Shown here: positions 57,363 to 64,000 of the stretch, piece after piece | How positions within the stretch are numbered: the first letter of the stretch is position 1 | Layout of the letters: every line of letters begins with the position of its first letter | Assembly (NCBI RefSeq): GCF_037450285.1 | Contig: NZ_JAQISN010000001.1 | Coordinates: forward strand, 2,813,133-2,877,132 | Length of the DNA: 64,000 nucleotides | Reading direction: 5' to 3' | Source of the DNA: Erwinia sp. SLM-02 | Lineage (GTDB): Bacteria > Pseudomonadota > Gammaproteobacteria > Enterobacterales > Enterobacteriaceae | The notes under the pieces: generated by a model | Databases searched by the model: none | What the model was told of the DNA's origin: nothing | Seen by the model: the letters and a program-made list of their open reading frames with translations, nothing else | Program-made: the position numbers and the translations under genes

Positions 57363-60032
57363 ATGAGCCAACGCGGTTTAGAAGCACTGTTGCGACCGAA
57401 GTCGATCGCCGTTATCGGTGCCTCCACCCGGCCCGAGCGCGCCGGATATCTGATGATGCGTAATCTGCTGGCGGGCGGGTTCAGCGGGCCGGTACTGCCG
57501 GTGACGCCAAAGTATCAGGCAGTTTGCGGCGTGCTGGCATGGCCGGATATTGCCAGCCTGCCGCTCTCCCCGGATCTTGCCATTATCTGTACCCACGCCC
57601 GGCGTAATCTGGAACTGCTGACCGCCCTCGGCGAACGCGGCTGTAAAGCCTGTATTATCCTCTCCGCCCCCGCCGGCCAACTGGCCGAACTGGAAGCCTG
57701 CGCCAGCCGCTGGCAAATCCGGCTGCTTGGCCCGAACAGTCTTGGGCTGCTGGCCCCCTGGCAGGGGCTGAATGCCAGCTTCTCTCCGGTGCCGATCCTC
57801 AAAGGCAAGCTGGCTTTTATCTCGCAGTCGGCGGCGGTGTCGAACACCATTCTCGACTGGGCGCAGCAGCGTCAGCTCGGCTTTTCCTGGTTTATCGCAC
57901 TGGGCGACAGCCTGGATATCGATGCTGACGATCTGCTGGATTTCCTCGCCCGCGACGGCAAGACCAGCGCGATCCTGCTCTATCTGGAACACCTTAGCGA
58001 TGCGCGCCGCTTCGTGTCTGCCGCCCGCAGTGCAGCGCGCAATAAACCGATTCTGGTAATCAAAAGCGGCCGCAGTCCCCATGCTCATCGGCTGCTGAAG
58101 GCTCACGGCGGGATGGATGCCGCCTGGGATGCTGCTATTCAGCGCGCCGGTCTGCTGCGCGTGCAGGATACCCACGAACTGTTTTCAGCGGTGGAAACGC
58201 TCAGCCATATGCGTCCGCTGCGCGGCGAGCGGCTGATGATTATCAGTAACGGTGGCGCGCCCTCTGCGCTGGCCCTGGACGAGTTGTATGACCGCAACGG
58301 CAAGCTGGCAACGCTGAGTGAGTCTTTACTTACTGAACTTGGTGAACGCCTGCCGGAAGGGATTACGCCGGGTAATCCGCTGGATTTAAAAGATGACGCC
58401 ACGCCGGAGCGCTATCTGCAGGCGCTGTCGCTGCTGCTCGACAGTCACGATGTCGACGCGCTGCTGATCATTCATGCGCCCAGCGCCGTTGCTCCCCCCA
58501 CACTGACCGCCCAGCGGGTGATCGAGCTGGTGAAACAGCATCCGCGCGGCCGGCAGGTGACGTTGCTGACCAACTGGTGCGGCGAACACTCTTCACAGGA
58601 AGCCCGCCGGCTGTTCAGCGATGCCGGGATCCCGACCTATCGCACGCCGGAAGGGACGGTGACGGCGTTTATGCATATGGTGGAATACCGCCGCAACCAG
58701 AAGCAGCTGCGCGAAACCCCGGCCCTGCCCGCCAACCTCACCGCCAACACCAGCGATGCCCATCTGCTGATCCAGCAGGCGCTGGAAAACGGTGCCACTA
58801 CGCTGGATACGCACGAGGTTCAGCCGATCCTGCAGGCTTACGGCCTGAATACATTGCCAACCTGGATTGCCGGGGACAGCAGTGAAGCGGTGCATATCGC
58901 CACGCAGATTGGTTATCCAGTGGCGCTGAAGCTGCGCTCGCCGGATATCCGGCACAAATCCGACGTTCAGGGAGTGATGCTGTATCTGCGCACTTCCAGT
59001 GAGGTGCAGCAGGCGGCGGATGCGATTATCGATCGCGTCAGGCTCACTTCTCCCCAGGCGCGTATACACGGCCTGCTGGTACAGAGTATGGCAAACCGCG
59101 CCGGAGCGCAGGAGTTACGCATCGTCGTTGAGCAGGATCCGCTTTTCGGCCCGGTGATTATGCTGGGGGAAGGCGGTATTACCTGGCAGGGCGATCGTCA
59201 GGCCGTTGTGGCGCTGCCGCCGCTGAATATGACGCTGGCCCGCTATCTGGTTATCCAGGCGATTAAAAGCGGCAAAATTCGCGGGCGCAGCGCGCTGCAT
59301 CCGCTTGACGTCGTCGGCCTGAGCCAGGTTCTGGTTCAGGTGTCGAACCTGATTGTCGACTGCCCTCAGATTGTCCGACTCGATATTCACCCCCTCCTGG
59401 CAACCGGCGGCGAGTTTACGCTGCTGGATGTGACGCTTCAGCTGGCTGAGTTCAGCGGCGATGCGGAAGATCGTCTGACCATCCGTCCTTATCCGCACGC
59501 GCTGGAAGAGACAATCTTCCTGAAGAACGGCCAGGAGTGCCTCTTCAGGCCCATTCTGCCGGAGGATGAACCTTTGCTGCAGCAGTTTATCGCTCAGGTG
59601 ACCAAAGAGGATCTTTACTATCGCTACTTCAGTGAGATCAACGAGTTTACCCATGACGATTTGGCTAACATGACGCAGATCGACTACGATCGGGAAATGG
59701 CGATCGTTGCCGTTCGCCAGCATAACGGACTGGACGAGATTATCGGCGTGTCCCGCGCTATTTCGGATGCGGATAATATCGACGCGGAGTTTTCCGTGCT
59801 GGTGCGCTCCGACCTGAAGGGGCTGGGGCTGGGACGCCGCCTGCTGGAAAAAATGATCGCCTACACCCGCGATCACGGTCTGCAGCAGCTGAATGGCATT
59901 ACCATGCCGCGCAATCAGGGCATGCTGGCGCTGGCCCGCAAGCTGGGATTTGCCGTAGACGTGCAGCTGGAAGACGATATTGTTGGCCTGTCGCTGTCGC
60001 TGCTCTCACCGGAAGGCTGCAAGGAAAAGTAA
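57363..60032 (+). CDS. patZ: PatZ (Pka/YfiQ), protein lysine acetyltransferase
   Basis: This 889-residue enzyme acetylates acetyl-CoA synthetase and other proteins on lysine. It has an N-terminal inactive acyl-CoA-synthetase (NDP-forming) part: CoA-binding domain (RPKSIAVIGASTRPERAGYLMMRNLL, about 12-37), ligase-CoA domain (about 150-300; FISQSAAVSNTILDWAQQ) and ATP-grasp domain (about 480-700; GYPVALKLRSPDIRHKSDVQGVML). A C-terminal GNAT domain (about 730-880) has the acetyl-CoA loop SDLKGLGLGRRLLEKMI. Its length is within 3 residues of E. coli PatZ. GGGAG precedes the ATG. Confidence 0.95.
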   Translation: MSQRGLEALLRPKSIAVIGASTRPERAGYLMMRNLLAGGFSGPVLPVTPKYQAVCGVLAWPDIASLPLSPDLAIICTHARRNLELLTALGERGCKACIILSAPAGQLAELEACASRWQIRLLGPNSLGLLAPWQGLNASFSPVPILKGKLAFISQSAAVSNTILDWAQQRQLGFSWFIALGDSLDIDADDLLDFLARDGKTSAILLYLEHLSDARRFVSAARSAARNKPILVIKSGRSPHAHRLLKAHGGMDAAWDAAIQRAGLLRVQDTHELFSAVETLSHMRPLRGERLMIISNGGAPSALALDELYDRNGKLATLSESLLTELGERLPEGITPGNPLDLKDDATPERYLQALSLLLDSHDVDALLIIHAPSAVAPPTLTAQRVIELVKQHPRGRQVTLLTNWCGEHSSQEARRLFSDAGIPTYRTPEGTVTAFMHMVEYRRNQKQLRETPALPANLTANTSDAHLLIQQALENGATTLDTHEVQPILQAYGLNTLPTWIAGDSSEAVHIATQIGYPVALKLRSPDIRHKSDVQGVMLYLRTSSEVQQAADAIIDRVRLTSPQARIHGLLVQSMANRAGAQELRIVVEQDPLFGPVIMLGEGGITWQGDRQAVVALPPLNMTLARYLVIQAIKSGKIRGRSALHPLDVVGLSQVLVQVSNLIVDCPQIVRLDIHPLLATGGEFTLLDVTLQLAEFSGDAEDRLTIRPYPHALEETIFLKNGQECLFRPILPEDEPLLQQFIAQVTKEDLYYRYFSEINEFTHDDLANMTQIDYDREMAIVAVRQHNGLDEIIGVSRAISDADNIDAEFSVLVRSDLKGLGLGRRLLEKMIAYTRDHGLQQLNGITMPRNQGMLALARKLGFAVDVQLEDDIVGLSLSLLSPEGCKEK

Positions 60033-60106
60033 ATCTAACGCCTTTCATACAAACTAATGGTATTATTCTCGGTTAGGGTCATGATTTTACGGATAAAGGC
60101 CATTCT

Positions 60107-60148
60107 ATGAACAGAGAAGAAACGCACTGTGATGTTGTCAAATTTTAA
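60107..60148 (+). CDS. Short upstream ORF overlapping the pssA start (PssL-like)
   Basis: This 13-codon frame, ATG 60107 to TAA 60146-60148, reads MNREETHCDVVKF. AAAGG lies about 8 bases upstream. It overlaps the pssA start (60132) in another frame, so its translation would affect pssA initiation. I recall a small leader ORF (pssL) reported at this place in E. coli, but I have not checked the sequence identity. The arrangement suggests translational coupling. Confidence 0.55.
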   Translation: MNREETHCDVVKF

Positions 60149-61487
60149 ACGCAATAAACACCAACAGCACCTTGCGCAACTGCCTAAACTGTCTCAGTCA
60201 GTTGCTGATTTCACGACGCTGTATTCTCCTGCGGATTTTCGCCAGACGCTGCTGGAAAAAATTGCCGCGGCGACGCAGCGGATCTGCATCGTGGCCCTGT
60301 ATCTGGAAAATGATGAAGGTGGCCAGGCCATTCTCTCCGCGCTGTACGCGGCTAAACGCCTGCGGCCTACGCTGGATGTCTGCGTTCTGGTCGACTGGCA
60401 TCGTGCCCAGCGCGGCCGGATCGGTGCGGCAGCTTCGGCAACGAACGCCGACTGGTACTGTGAAATGGCCAGTCAGAACGAAGATATTGCGATCCCGGTT
60501 TACGGCATCCCGGTCAACACCCGTGAAGCGCTGGGCGTGCTGCACCTGAAAGGTTCGATTATCGATGATACGGTGCTGTATACCGGCGCCAGCTTCAACG
60601 ATGTCTATCTGCATCAGCGCGACAGATACCGCTACGATCGTTATCAGCTCATTACCAACCGTGAGCTGGCCGATACGATGTTCAGATGGATTGATAAAAA
60701 TCTGGTCCAGGCCGAAGCGGTCCATCGTCTCGACCGCCATCAGCGCCCGAAAAGCCCGGAAATTAAAAATGAAACTCGCCAGTTCCGTCAGGACCTGCGC
60801 GGCTTCGACTATGAGTTCACCGGTAATGCCAACAATGAACAGCTGGCCGTCACGCCGCTGGTCGGGTTAGGTAAGCGCAGCCTGCTGAATAAAACCATCT
60901 ATCATCTGATGCCCTGCGCCGAGCGCAAGCTGACGATCTGTACCCCTTATTTCAACCTGCCGGCGATTCTGGTGCGCAATATCATCTGGCTCCTTCGCCG
61001 GGGTAAAGAGGTTGAGATTATCATTGGTGATAAGACGGCAAATGACTTCTATATCCCCGAAGATCAGCCGTTTAAAATTATCGGTGCGCTGCCCTACCTC
61101 TATGAAATAAACCTGCGCCGTTTCCTCAGCCGCCTGCAGTATTATATTGATGTCGGGCAGCTTACGGTGCGCTTATGGAAAGACGGCGAGAACAGCTATC
61201 ACCTCAAGGGACTGTGGGTGGATGATGAATGGATTATGGTTACCGGCAATAACCTGAATCCCCGCGCCTGGCGCCTCGATCTGGAAAATGCGATTCTGAT
61301 CCACGATCCACTCCAGCAGCTCAGCGATCAGCGCGATCGCGAACTGAATCTGATCCGCCAGCATACGACCGTGGTTCAGCACTTCCGCGATCTTGAAAGC
61401 ATTGCCGATTATCCGGTTAAGGTCCGCAAACTTATTCGCCGCCTGCGGCGTATCCGCATTGACCGACTGATTAGCCGCATTCTGTAG
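60132..61487 (+). CDS. pssA: Phosphatidylserine synthase PssA
   Basis: This 451-residue phospholipase-D-superfamily enzyme makes phosphatidylserine from CDP-diacylglycerol and serine, the entry to phosphatidylethanolamine. Two HKD motifs are complete: HLKGSIIDD starting at residue 138 and HLKGLWVDD starting at residue 357. It is peripheral, with a Lys/Arg-rich C-terminus (KVRKLIRRLRRIRIDRLISRIL). ATG 60132 gives exactly the E. coli length; a GTG at 60129 precedes it. It overlaps the short leader ORF. Confidence 0.96.
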   Translation: MLSNFKRNKHQQHLAQLPKLSQSVADFTTLYSPADFRQTLLEKIAAATQRICIVALYLENDEGGQAILSALYAAKRLRPTLDVCVLVDWHRAQRGRIGAAASATNADWYCEMASQNEDIAIPVYGIPVNTREALGVLHLKGSIIDDTVLYTGASFNDVYLHQRDRYRYDRYQLITNRELADTMFRWIDKNLVQAEAVHRLDRHQRPKSPEIKNETRQFRQDLRGFDYEFTGNANNEQLAVTPLVGLGKRSLLNKTIYHLMPCAERKLTICTPYFNLPAILVRNIIWLLRRGKEVEIIIGDKTANDFYIPEDQPFKIIGALPYLYEINLRRFLSRLQYYIDVGQLTVRLWKDGENSYHLKGLWVDDEWIMVTGNNLNPRAWRLDLENAILIHDPLQQLSDQRDRELNLIRQHTTVVQHFRDLESIADYPVKVRKLIRRLRRIRIDRLISRIL

Positions 61488-61503
61488 TTTTCTGCACAGC
61501 GAC

Positions 61504-61530
61504 AGGCCCTGTTTATGACGGGGCTTTTTT
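61504..61530 (+). terminator. pssA terminator
   Basis: AGGCCCTG (61504-61511) pairs with CGGGGCTT (61519-61526), with G-U pairs, and is followed by TTTT. Confidence 0.75.
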
Positions 61531-61545
61531 ATATCGGAGGCCGTA

Positions 61546-61866
61546 ATGCGCAGATATCTTCCGCTGATTTTACTTTGCTGTAGCGGCTGTACCCATCTGG
61601 CCCAGGACCAATGGACCGGGCGTGATAAGGCTCAGCACTTCATCTCCTCCGCTTTTCTGGCCGCGGCGGGTAATGCCTACGGTGAGCGGCAAAACTGGAG
61701 CGAAGGGCGCAGTGCCAGCTTTGGCCTGACGTTTGCCGTCTCGCTTGGTGCGGCAAAGGAGCTTTACGACAGTCGGGAAGGCGGCAGCGGATGGAGCTGG
61801 AAGGATTTTACATGGGATTTAGCCGGCGCTGCCACCGGCTATACGTTATGGAATCTCGGTCACTAG
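61546..61866 (+). CDS. yfiM: YfiM, putative lipoprotein
   Basis: This 106-residue protein has a short signal ending in a lipobox-like CSGC (Cys15), then HLAQDQWTGRDKAQHFISSAFLAAAGNAYG and a Gly/Ser-rich C-terminal half (KELYDSREGGSGWSWKDFTWDLAGAATGYTLWNLGH). KAQHF and WDLAGAATG are typical of YfiM. The function is unknown to me. The position pssA-yfiM-kgtP matches E. coli; its stop directly abuts the convergent kgtP stop. Confidence 0.88.
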   Translation: MRRYLPLILLCCSGCTHLAQDQWTGRDKAQHFISSAFLAAAGNAYGERQNWSEGRSASFGLTFAVSLGAAKELYDSREGGSGWSWKDFTWDLAGAATGYTLWNLGH

Positions 61867-63159
61867 CTACAGCTTAAGGCCCTTTCCTCGCCTGTGAAGC
61901 ATCAGTGACACCAGGAATGCGACGGCCCCCATCAGGGAAACATACCAGAAGAACGTGGTCTCACTACCTACCGCTTTGAGCGACAAGGCGACATATTCTG
62001 CCGATCCTCCGAACAGCGCATTGGCTACCGCGTAGGACAGCCCAACCCCCAGCGCCCGGACCTGCGGCGGGAACATCTCGGCCTTCAGAATACCGCTGAT
62101 GGAGGTGTAAAAACTGGTGATCACCAGTGCCAGCATTACCAGTGCAAAGGCGACGATCGGATCGTTGACGCTTTGCAACAGGGTCAGGATCGGCACAGTA
62201 CACACCGCAGCCAGCCCGCCAAAGATCAGCATGGAGTTTCTGCGCCCAATTTTATCCGACAACCCCCCAATGAGCGGCTGCAGCAGCATGAATACAAACA
62301 GCGCGGCCGTCATCAGGCCGCTGGCCGTTTTATGATCCATTCCCGAGGTGTTAACCAGGTATTTCTGCATATAGGCGGTGAAGGTATAAAAGCTGAGCGA
62401 GCCGCCAGCGGTAAAGCCCAGCACCATCAGAAAAGCTCGGCGGTGCTTCCATAACCCGATTAGCGATCCGGCATCTTTACTCTCGCGTGAGGCACTGTCT
62501 GAGGTCTCATTCAGAGAACGACGCAGATACAGCGCAACGATGGCCAGCGCGGCACCCAGGGCAAATGGGATACGCCATCCCCAGCTACGCAGCTCCCCAT
62601 CCGAAAGGATCTGTTGCAGCAGGACCACCGTAAGCAAAGCCAGCAGCTGGCCGCCGATTAAAGTAACATACTGAAAAGAAGCATAAAAACCCTTTCTCCC
62701 TTCTGTCGCCACTTCACTCATGTAGGTGGCACTGGTGCCATATTCGCCGCCGACTGACAGCCCCTGGAACAGACGCGCCAGCAACAGTAGCGCCGGTGCC
62801 CATACGCCAATCGTGTCATACCCCGGCAGGCAGGCAATAACCAGCGAGCCAAAACACATCATGCAGACGGAAATCAGCATTGAGGATTTGCGCCCGTGTT
62901 TATCCCCAATATAACCAAACAGCCAGCCGCCGATTGGCCGCATTAAAAACCCGGCGGCGAAAATACCGGCCGTCTGTAGCAGCTGAGTCGTGGGATTGCC
63001 CGAGGGAAAGAAGATATGGGCAAAATAAAGCGAGCAGAATGAGTAAACGTAAAAATCGAACCATTCAACCAGATTGCCGGACGATGCACCAACAATCGCC
63101 CAAATCCGCTGTTTTGAATTCAGCGTGTTTCCCTGCTGCTTTTCAGTAATGGAGTCCAT
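61867..63159 (-). CDS. kgtP: Alpha-ketoglutarate permease KgtP (MFS)
   Basis: This 430-residue proton symporter for 2-oxoglutarate belongs to the metabolite/H+ symporter family. The start is KQRIWAIVGASSGNLVEWFDFYVYSFCSLYFAHIFFP (about 17-53), with RPIGGWLFGYIGDKHGRKSSML (about 74-95) and RLFQGLSVGGEYGTSATYMSE (about 128-148), both family signatures. It has 12 helices. It is near the length of E. coli KgtP. In E. coli it lies next to the rrnG 5S gene, as here, but here a mobB remnant lies between. Confidence 0.95.
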   Translation of the reverse strand: MDSITEKQQGNTLNSKQRIWAIVGASSGNLVEWFDFYVYSFCSLYFAHIFFPSGNPTTQLLQTAGIFAAGFLMRPIGGWLFGYIGDKHGRKSSMLISVCMMCFGSLVIACLPGYDTIGVWAPALLLLARLFQGLSVGGEYGTSATYMSEVATEGRKGFYASFQYVTLIGGQLLALLTVVLLQQILSDGELRSWGWRIPFALGAALAIVALYLRRSLNETSDSASRESKDAGSLIGLWKHRRAFLMVLGFTAGGSLSFYTFTAYMQKYLVNTSGMDHKTASGLMTAALFVFMLLQPLIGGLSDKIGRRNSMLIFGGLAAVCTVPILTLLQSVNDPIVAFALVMLALVITSFYTSISGILKAEMFPPQVRALGVGLSYAVANALFGGSAEYVALSLKAVGSETTFFWYVSLMGAVAFLVSLMLHRRGKGLKL

Positions 63160-63403
63160 TGAAAATCCTCGTGAGTTTTCCTCGCCAGCTCTAGTGCCAA
63201 AGAAAGTGATTTAAAGTGATGATAGCTTGCTTATAACATTATGATTTATATGGCATGTAGCCTTTTATGCTCAAGTTAATTATGGCATAAATGGAAGGAA
63301 TTATTCGGGATTCTGATACAGTGGATTTAGCGATTTTGACTATTCTGTGCGGTGAAACGGATGGCTAAAAACCTTTTGTCCCGGCTTTTATGATGCGAAC
63401 AGA
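63160..63403. other. kgtP upstream region
   Basis: This is about 240 AT-rich bases 5' of kgtP, with no recognisable gene. It contains several TTATG/CATAA-type repeats (63235-63290), among them ATTATGGCATAAAT, which may be part of the kgtP control region. Confidence 0.4.
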
Positions 63404-63639
63404 ATGGATGCTTCGGTATCAGACCTTATTCTTTTGGAAGGATTTAAGCAGGAAGAGGTCGCCAAAATTGTGCTGCACCGATCCGGTTCGAGTAACCGCT
63501 GCCCCTGCCGCTGGATCAATGGACGATTGCTGTTGCCAGCGACGTTAATATTGAGCTCAATATGCCCTGTCTGGATTTAAACAACGTCACTGAGGTTGCT
63601 GATTTCATTGAGCGCTGGCTGTCGGCGCAGAGAAGGTAG
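63404..63639 (+). pseudogene. mobB: mobB 3' remnant (molybdopterin-guanine dinucleotide synthesis)
   Basis: From ATG 63404 the plus strand reads MDASVSDLILLEGFKQEEVAKIVLHRSGSSNR, then after a frame change near 63495-63508 it continues PLDQWTIAVASDVNIELNMPCLDLNNVTEVADFIERWLSAQRR and TAG 63637-63639. These match the C-terminal half of MobB (LDLILVEGFKxExIxKI, VAVASDV, LDxNDVExxADF). The N-terminal half with the P-loop is missing and the frame is broken, so it is not functional. It is convergent with the 5S gene, the same relation that mobB has to rrfA in E. coli. Confidence 0.8.
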
Positions 63640-63668
63640 ATTAAGCGGAGATTATCAGGTGCGTAAAC

Positions 63669-63697
63669 GCAAAAAGGCCACCCGTAAGGGTGGCCTT
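63669..63697 (-). terminator. rRNA operon terminator T2-like
   Basis: AAGGCCACCC (63674-63683) and GGGTGGCCTT (63688-63697) form a perfect 10-bp stem with a GTAA loop. On the minus strand it is followed by TTTTTGCG. Sequence and setting match E. coli rrnB T2, which is preceded by a CAGGCATCAAAT stretch, also present here (63703-63720). Confidence 0.88.
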
Positions 63698-63830
63698 CTG
63701 CTTTATTTGATGCCTGGCAGTTTACGGCCCACTTCCCTGTGGGCCGCCCTCCGGGTGTCGCGTTCGCGACATTCAAAATTGTTCCGGACAATTTTGTCCT
63801 ACCGGAGAGTCGCTTACCGACAGACAGCGA
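63698..63830 (-). other. T1-T2 spacer with three hairpins and a short 5S-end duplicate
   Basis: On the minus strand after T1 come CAAAATTGT/ACAATTTTG, GTCGCG/CGCGAC and CGGCCCAC/GTGGGCCG hairpins, then a second copy of the 5S 3' end (ACTGCCAGGCATCAAATAAA, 63705-63724). The E. coli rrnB T1-T2 spacer has the same order of elements. The duplicate is part of this spacer, not a second 5S gene. Confidence 0.75.
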
Positions 63831-63867
63831 ATAAAAGAAAAAGCCCTGTACTTGCGTACAGGGCTTT
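63831..63867 (-). terminator. rRNA operon terminator T1-like
   Basis: AAAGCCCTGTAC (63840-63851) and GTACAGGGCTTT (63856-63867) form a perfect 12-bp stem with a 4-base loop, 11 bp past the 5S 3' end. On the minus strand it is followed by TTCTTTTATT. Confidence 0.92.
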
Positions 63868-63878
63868 CCTTTTATTTG

Positions 63879-63998
63879 ATGCCTGGCAGTTCCCTACTCT
63901 CGCATGGGGAGACCCCACACTACCATCGGCGCTACGGCGTTTCACTTCTGAGTTCGGCATGGGGTCAGGTGGGACCACCGCGCTAAAGCCGCCAGGCA
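63879..63998 (-). rRNA. rrf: 5S ribosomal RNA
   Basis: The minus strand from 63998 reads TGCCTGGCGGCTTTAGCGCG, continues with the conserved segments CCCCATGCCGAACTCAGAAG and AACGCCGTAGCGCCGATGGT, and ends ACTGCCAGGCAT at 63879. That is a complete 120-nt 5S RNA whose ends pair (TGCCTGGC/GCCAGGCA). It differs from E. coli mainly near positions 12-15 (CTTT where E. coli has CCGT). It is the last gene of an rRNA operon whose 23S lies beyond the right edge. The placement next to kgtP corresponds to E. coli rrfG. Confidence 0.97.
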
Positions 63999-64000
63999 AA

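Noticed and set aside
63705..63724. Second, truncated 5S rRNA gene
   Set aside because: Only the last 20 or so bases resemble the 5S end; the same short duplicate is part of the E. coli rrnB T1-T2 spacer, so it belongs to the terminator region.
1..64000. CRISPR arrays and tRNA genes
   Set aside because: No regularly spaced repeat-spacer pattern and no cloverleaf-like sequence were noticed; a covariance-model scan would settle the tRNA question.

Overview
The window looks like a chromosomal segment of an enterobacterium (Enterobacterales). The right half carries a long run of genes in near-E. coli order and close in sequence to the E. coli proteins (ygaM-nrdHIEF-proVWX-ygaY-ygaZH-mprA-emrAB, then yfiF-trxC-yfiP-patZ-pssA-yfiM-kgtP-5S rRNA). 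The left half is accessory and suggests an Erwinia/Pantoea-like relative rather than Escherichia. The genus is an inference from gene content and divergence; no 16S rRNA lies in the window.

Layout. 1-4.6 kb is a decayed, AT-rich mobile region: an IS3-family element cut by the window edge, a remnant of a second IS3-family element, a broken tyrosine integrase and an intact OLD-family ATPase/TOPRIM nuclease (possible phage defence), then about 650 bp without a recognisable gene. 4.6-14 kb holds two carbon-use clusters, each with a DeoR-type repressor: (a) a glucose-superfamily PTS IICB with an MBL-fold hydrolase, divergent from DeoR plus an M24-like protein that seems to lack metal ligands; (b) a KdgT-like permease, four-carbon acid sugar kinase and PdxA2-type dehydrogenase, i.e. 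a threonate/erythronate-type pathway. 14-24 kb holds a GntR-linked DapA-like lyase/aldolase plus aldehyde dehydrogenase, a YddG exporter, an MFS transporter, GlxA-type and MarR regulators, and a UbiX/UbiD pair (aromatic acid decarboxylase) without an evident third subunit.

24-30 kb encodes a type I export pair (C39-peptidase ABC transporter and HlyD-like adaptor) behind a small orphan frame and a VasL/ImpA_N protein, with no recognisable bacteriocin precursor. 29.7-34 kb has a HAD hydrolase and a kinase / class-III aminotransferase-fold / Lrp operon resembling hydroxylysine or phospho-amine catabolism, plus a small serine hydrolase. 34.2-37.6 kb is a tightly overlapping three-gene envelope operon of unknown function: a predicted beta-barrel, a POTRA-less Omp85-like barrel and a DUF4056 protein with an HExxxWYG motif. 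This is the best candidate for an undescribed system.

38-64 kb is conserved core: Tsx with a consensus CRP site, SpeG, class Ib ribonucleotide reductase behind two NrdR boxes, the ProU osmoprotectant importer (ProW has an expanded 29-residue repeat), a valine exporter, EmrRAB, then RNA modification, thioredoxin 2, protein acetylation and phosphatidylserine synthesis genes. The right edge is a complete 5S rRNA on the minus strand followed by tandem terminators like E. coli rrnB T1/T2 and, unexpectedly, a broken 3' piece of mobB, a gene that in E. coli flanks a different rRNA operon (rrnA). That suggests recombination between rRNA operons.
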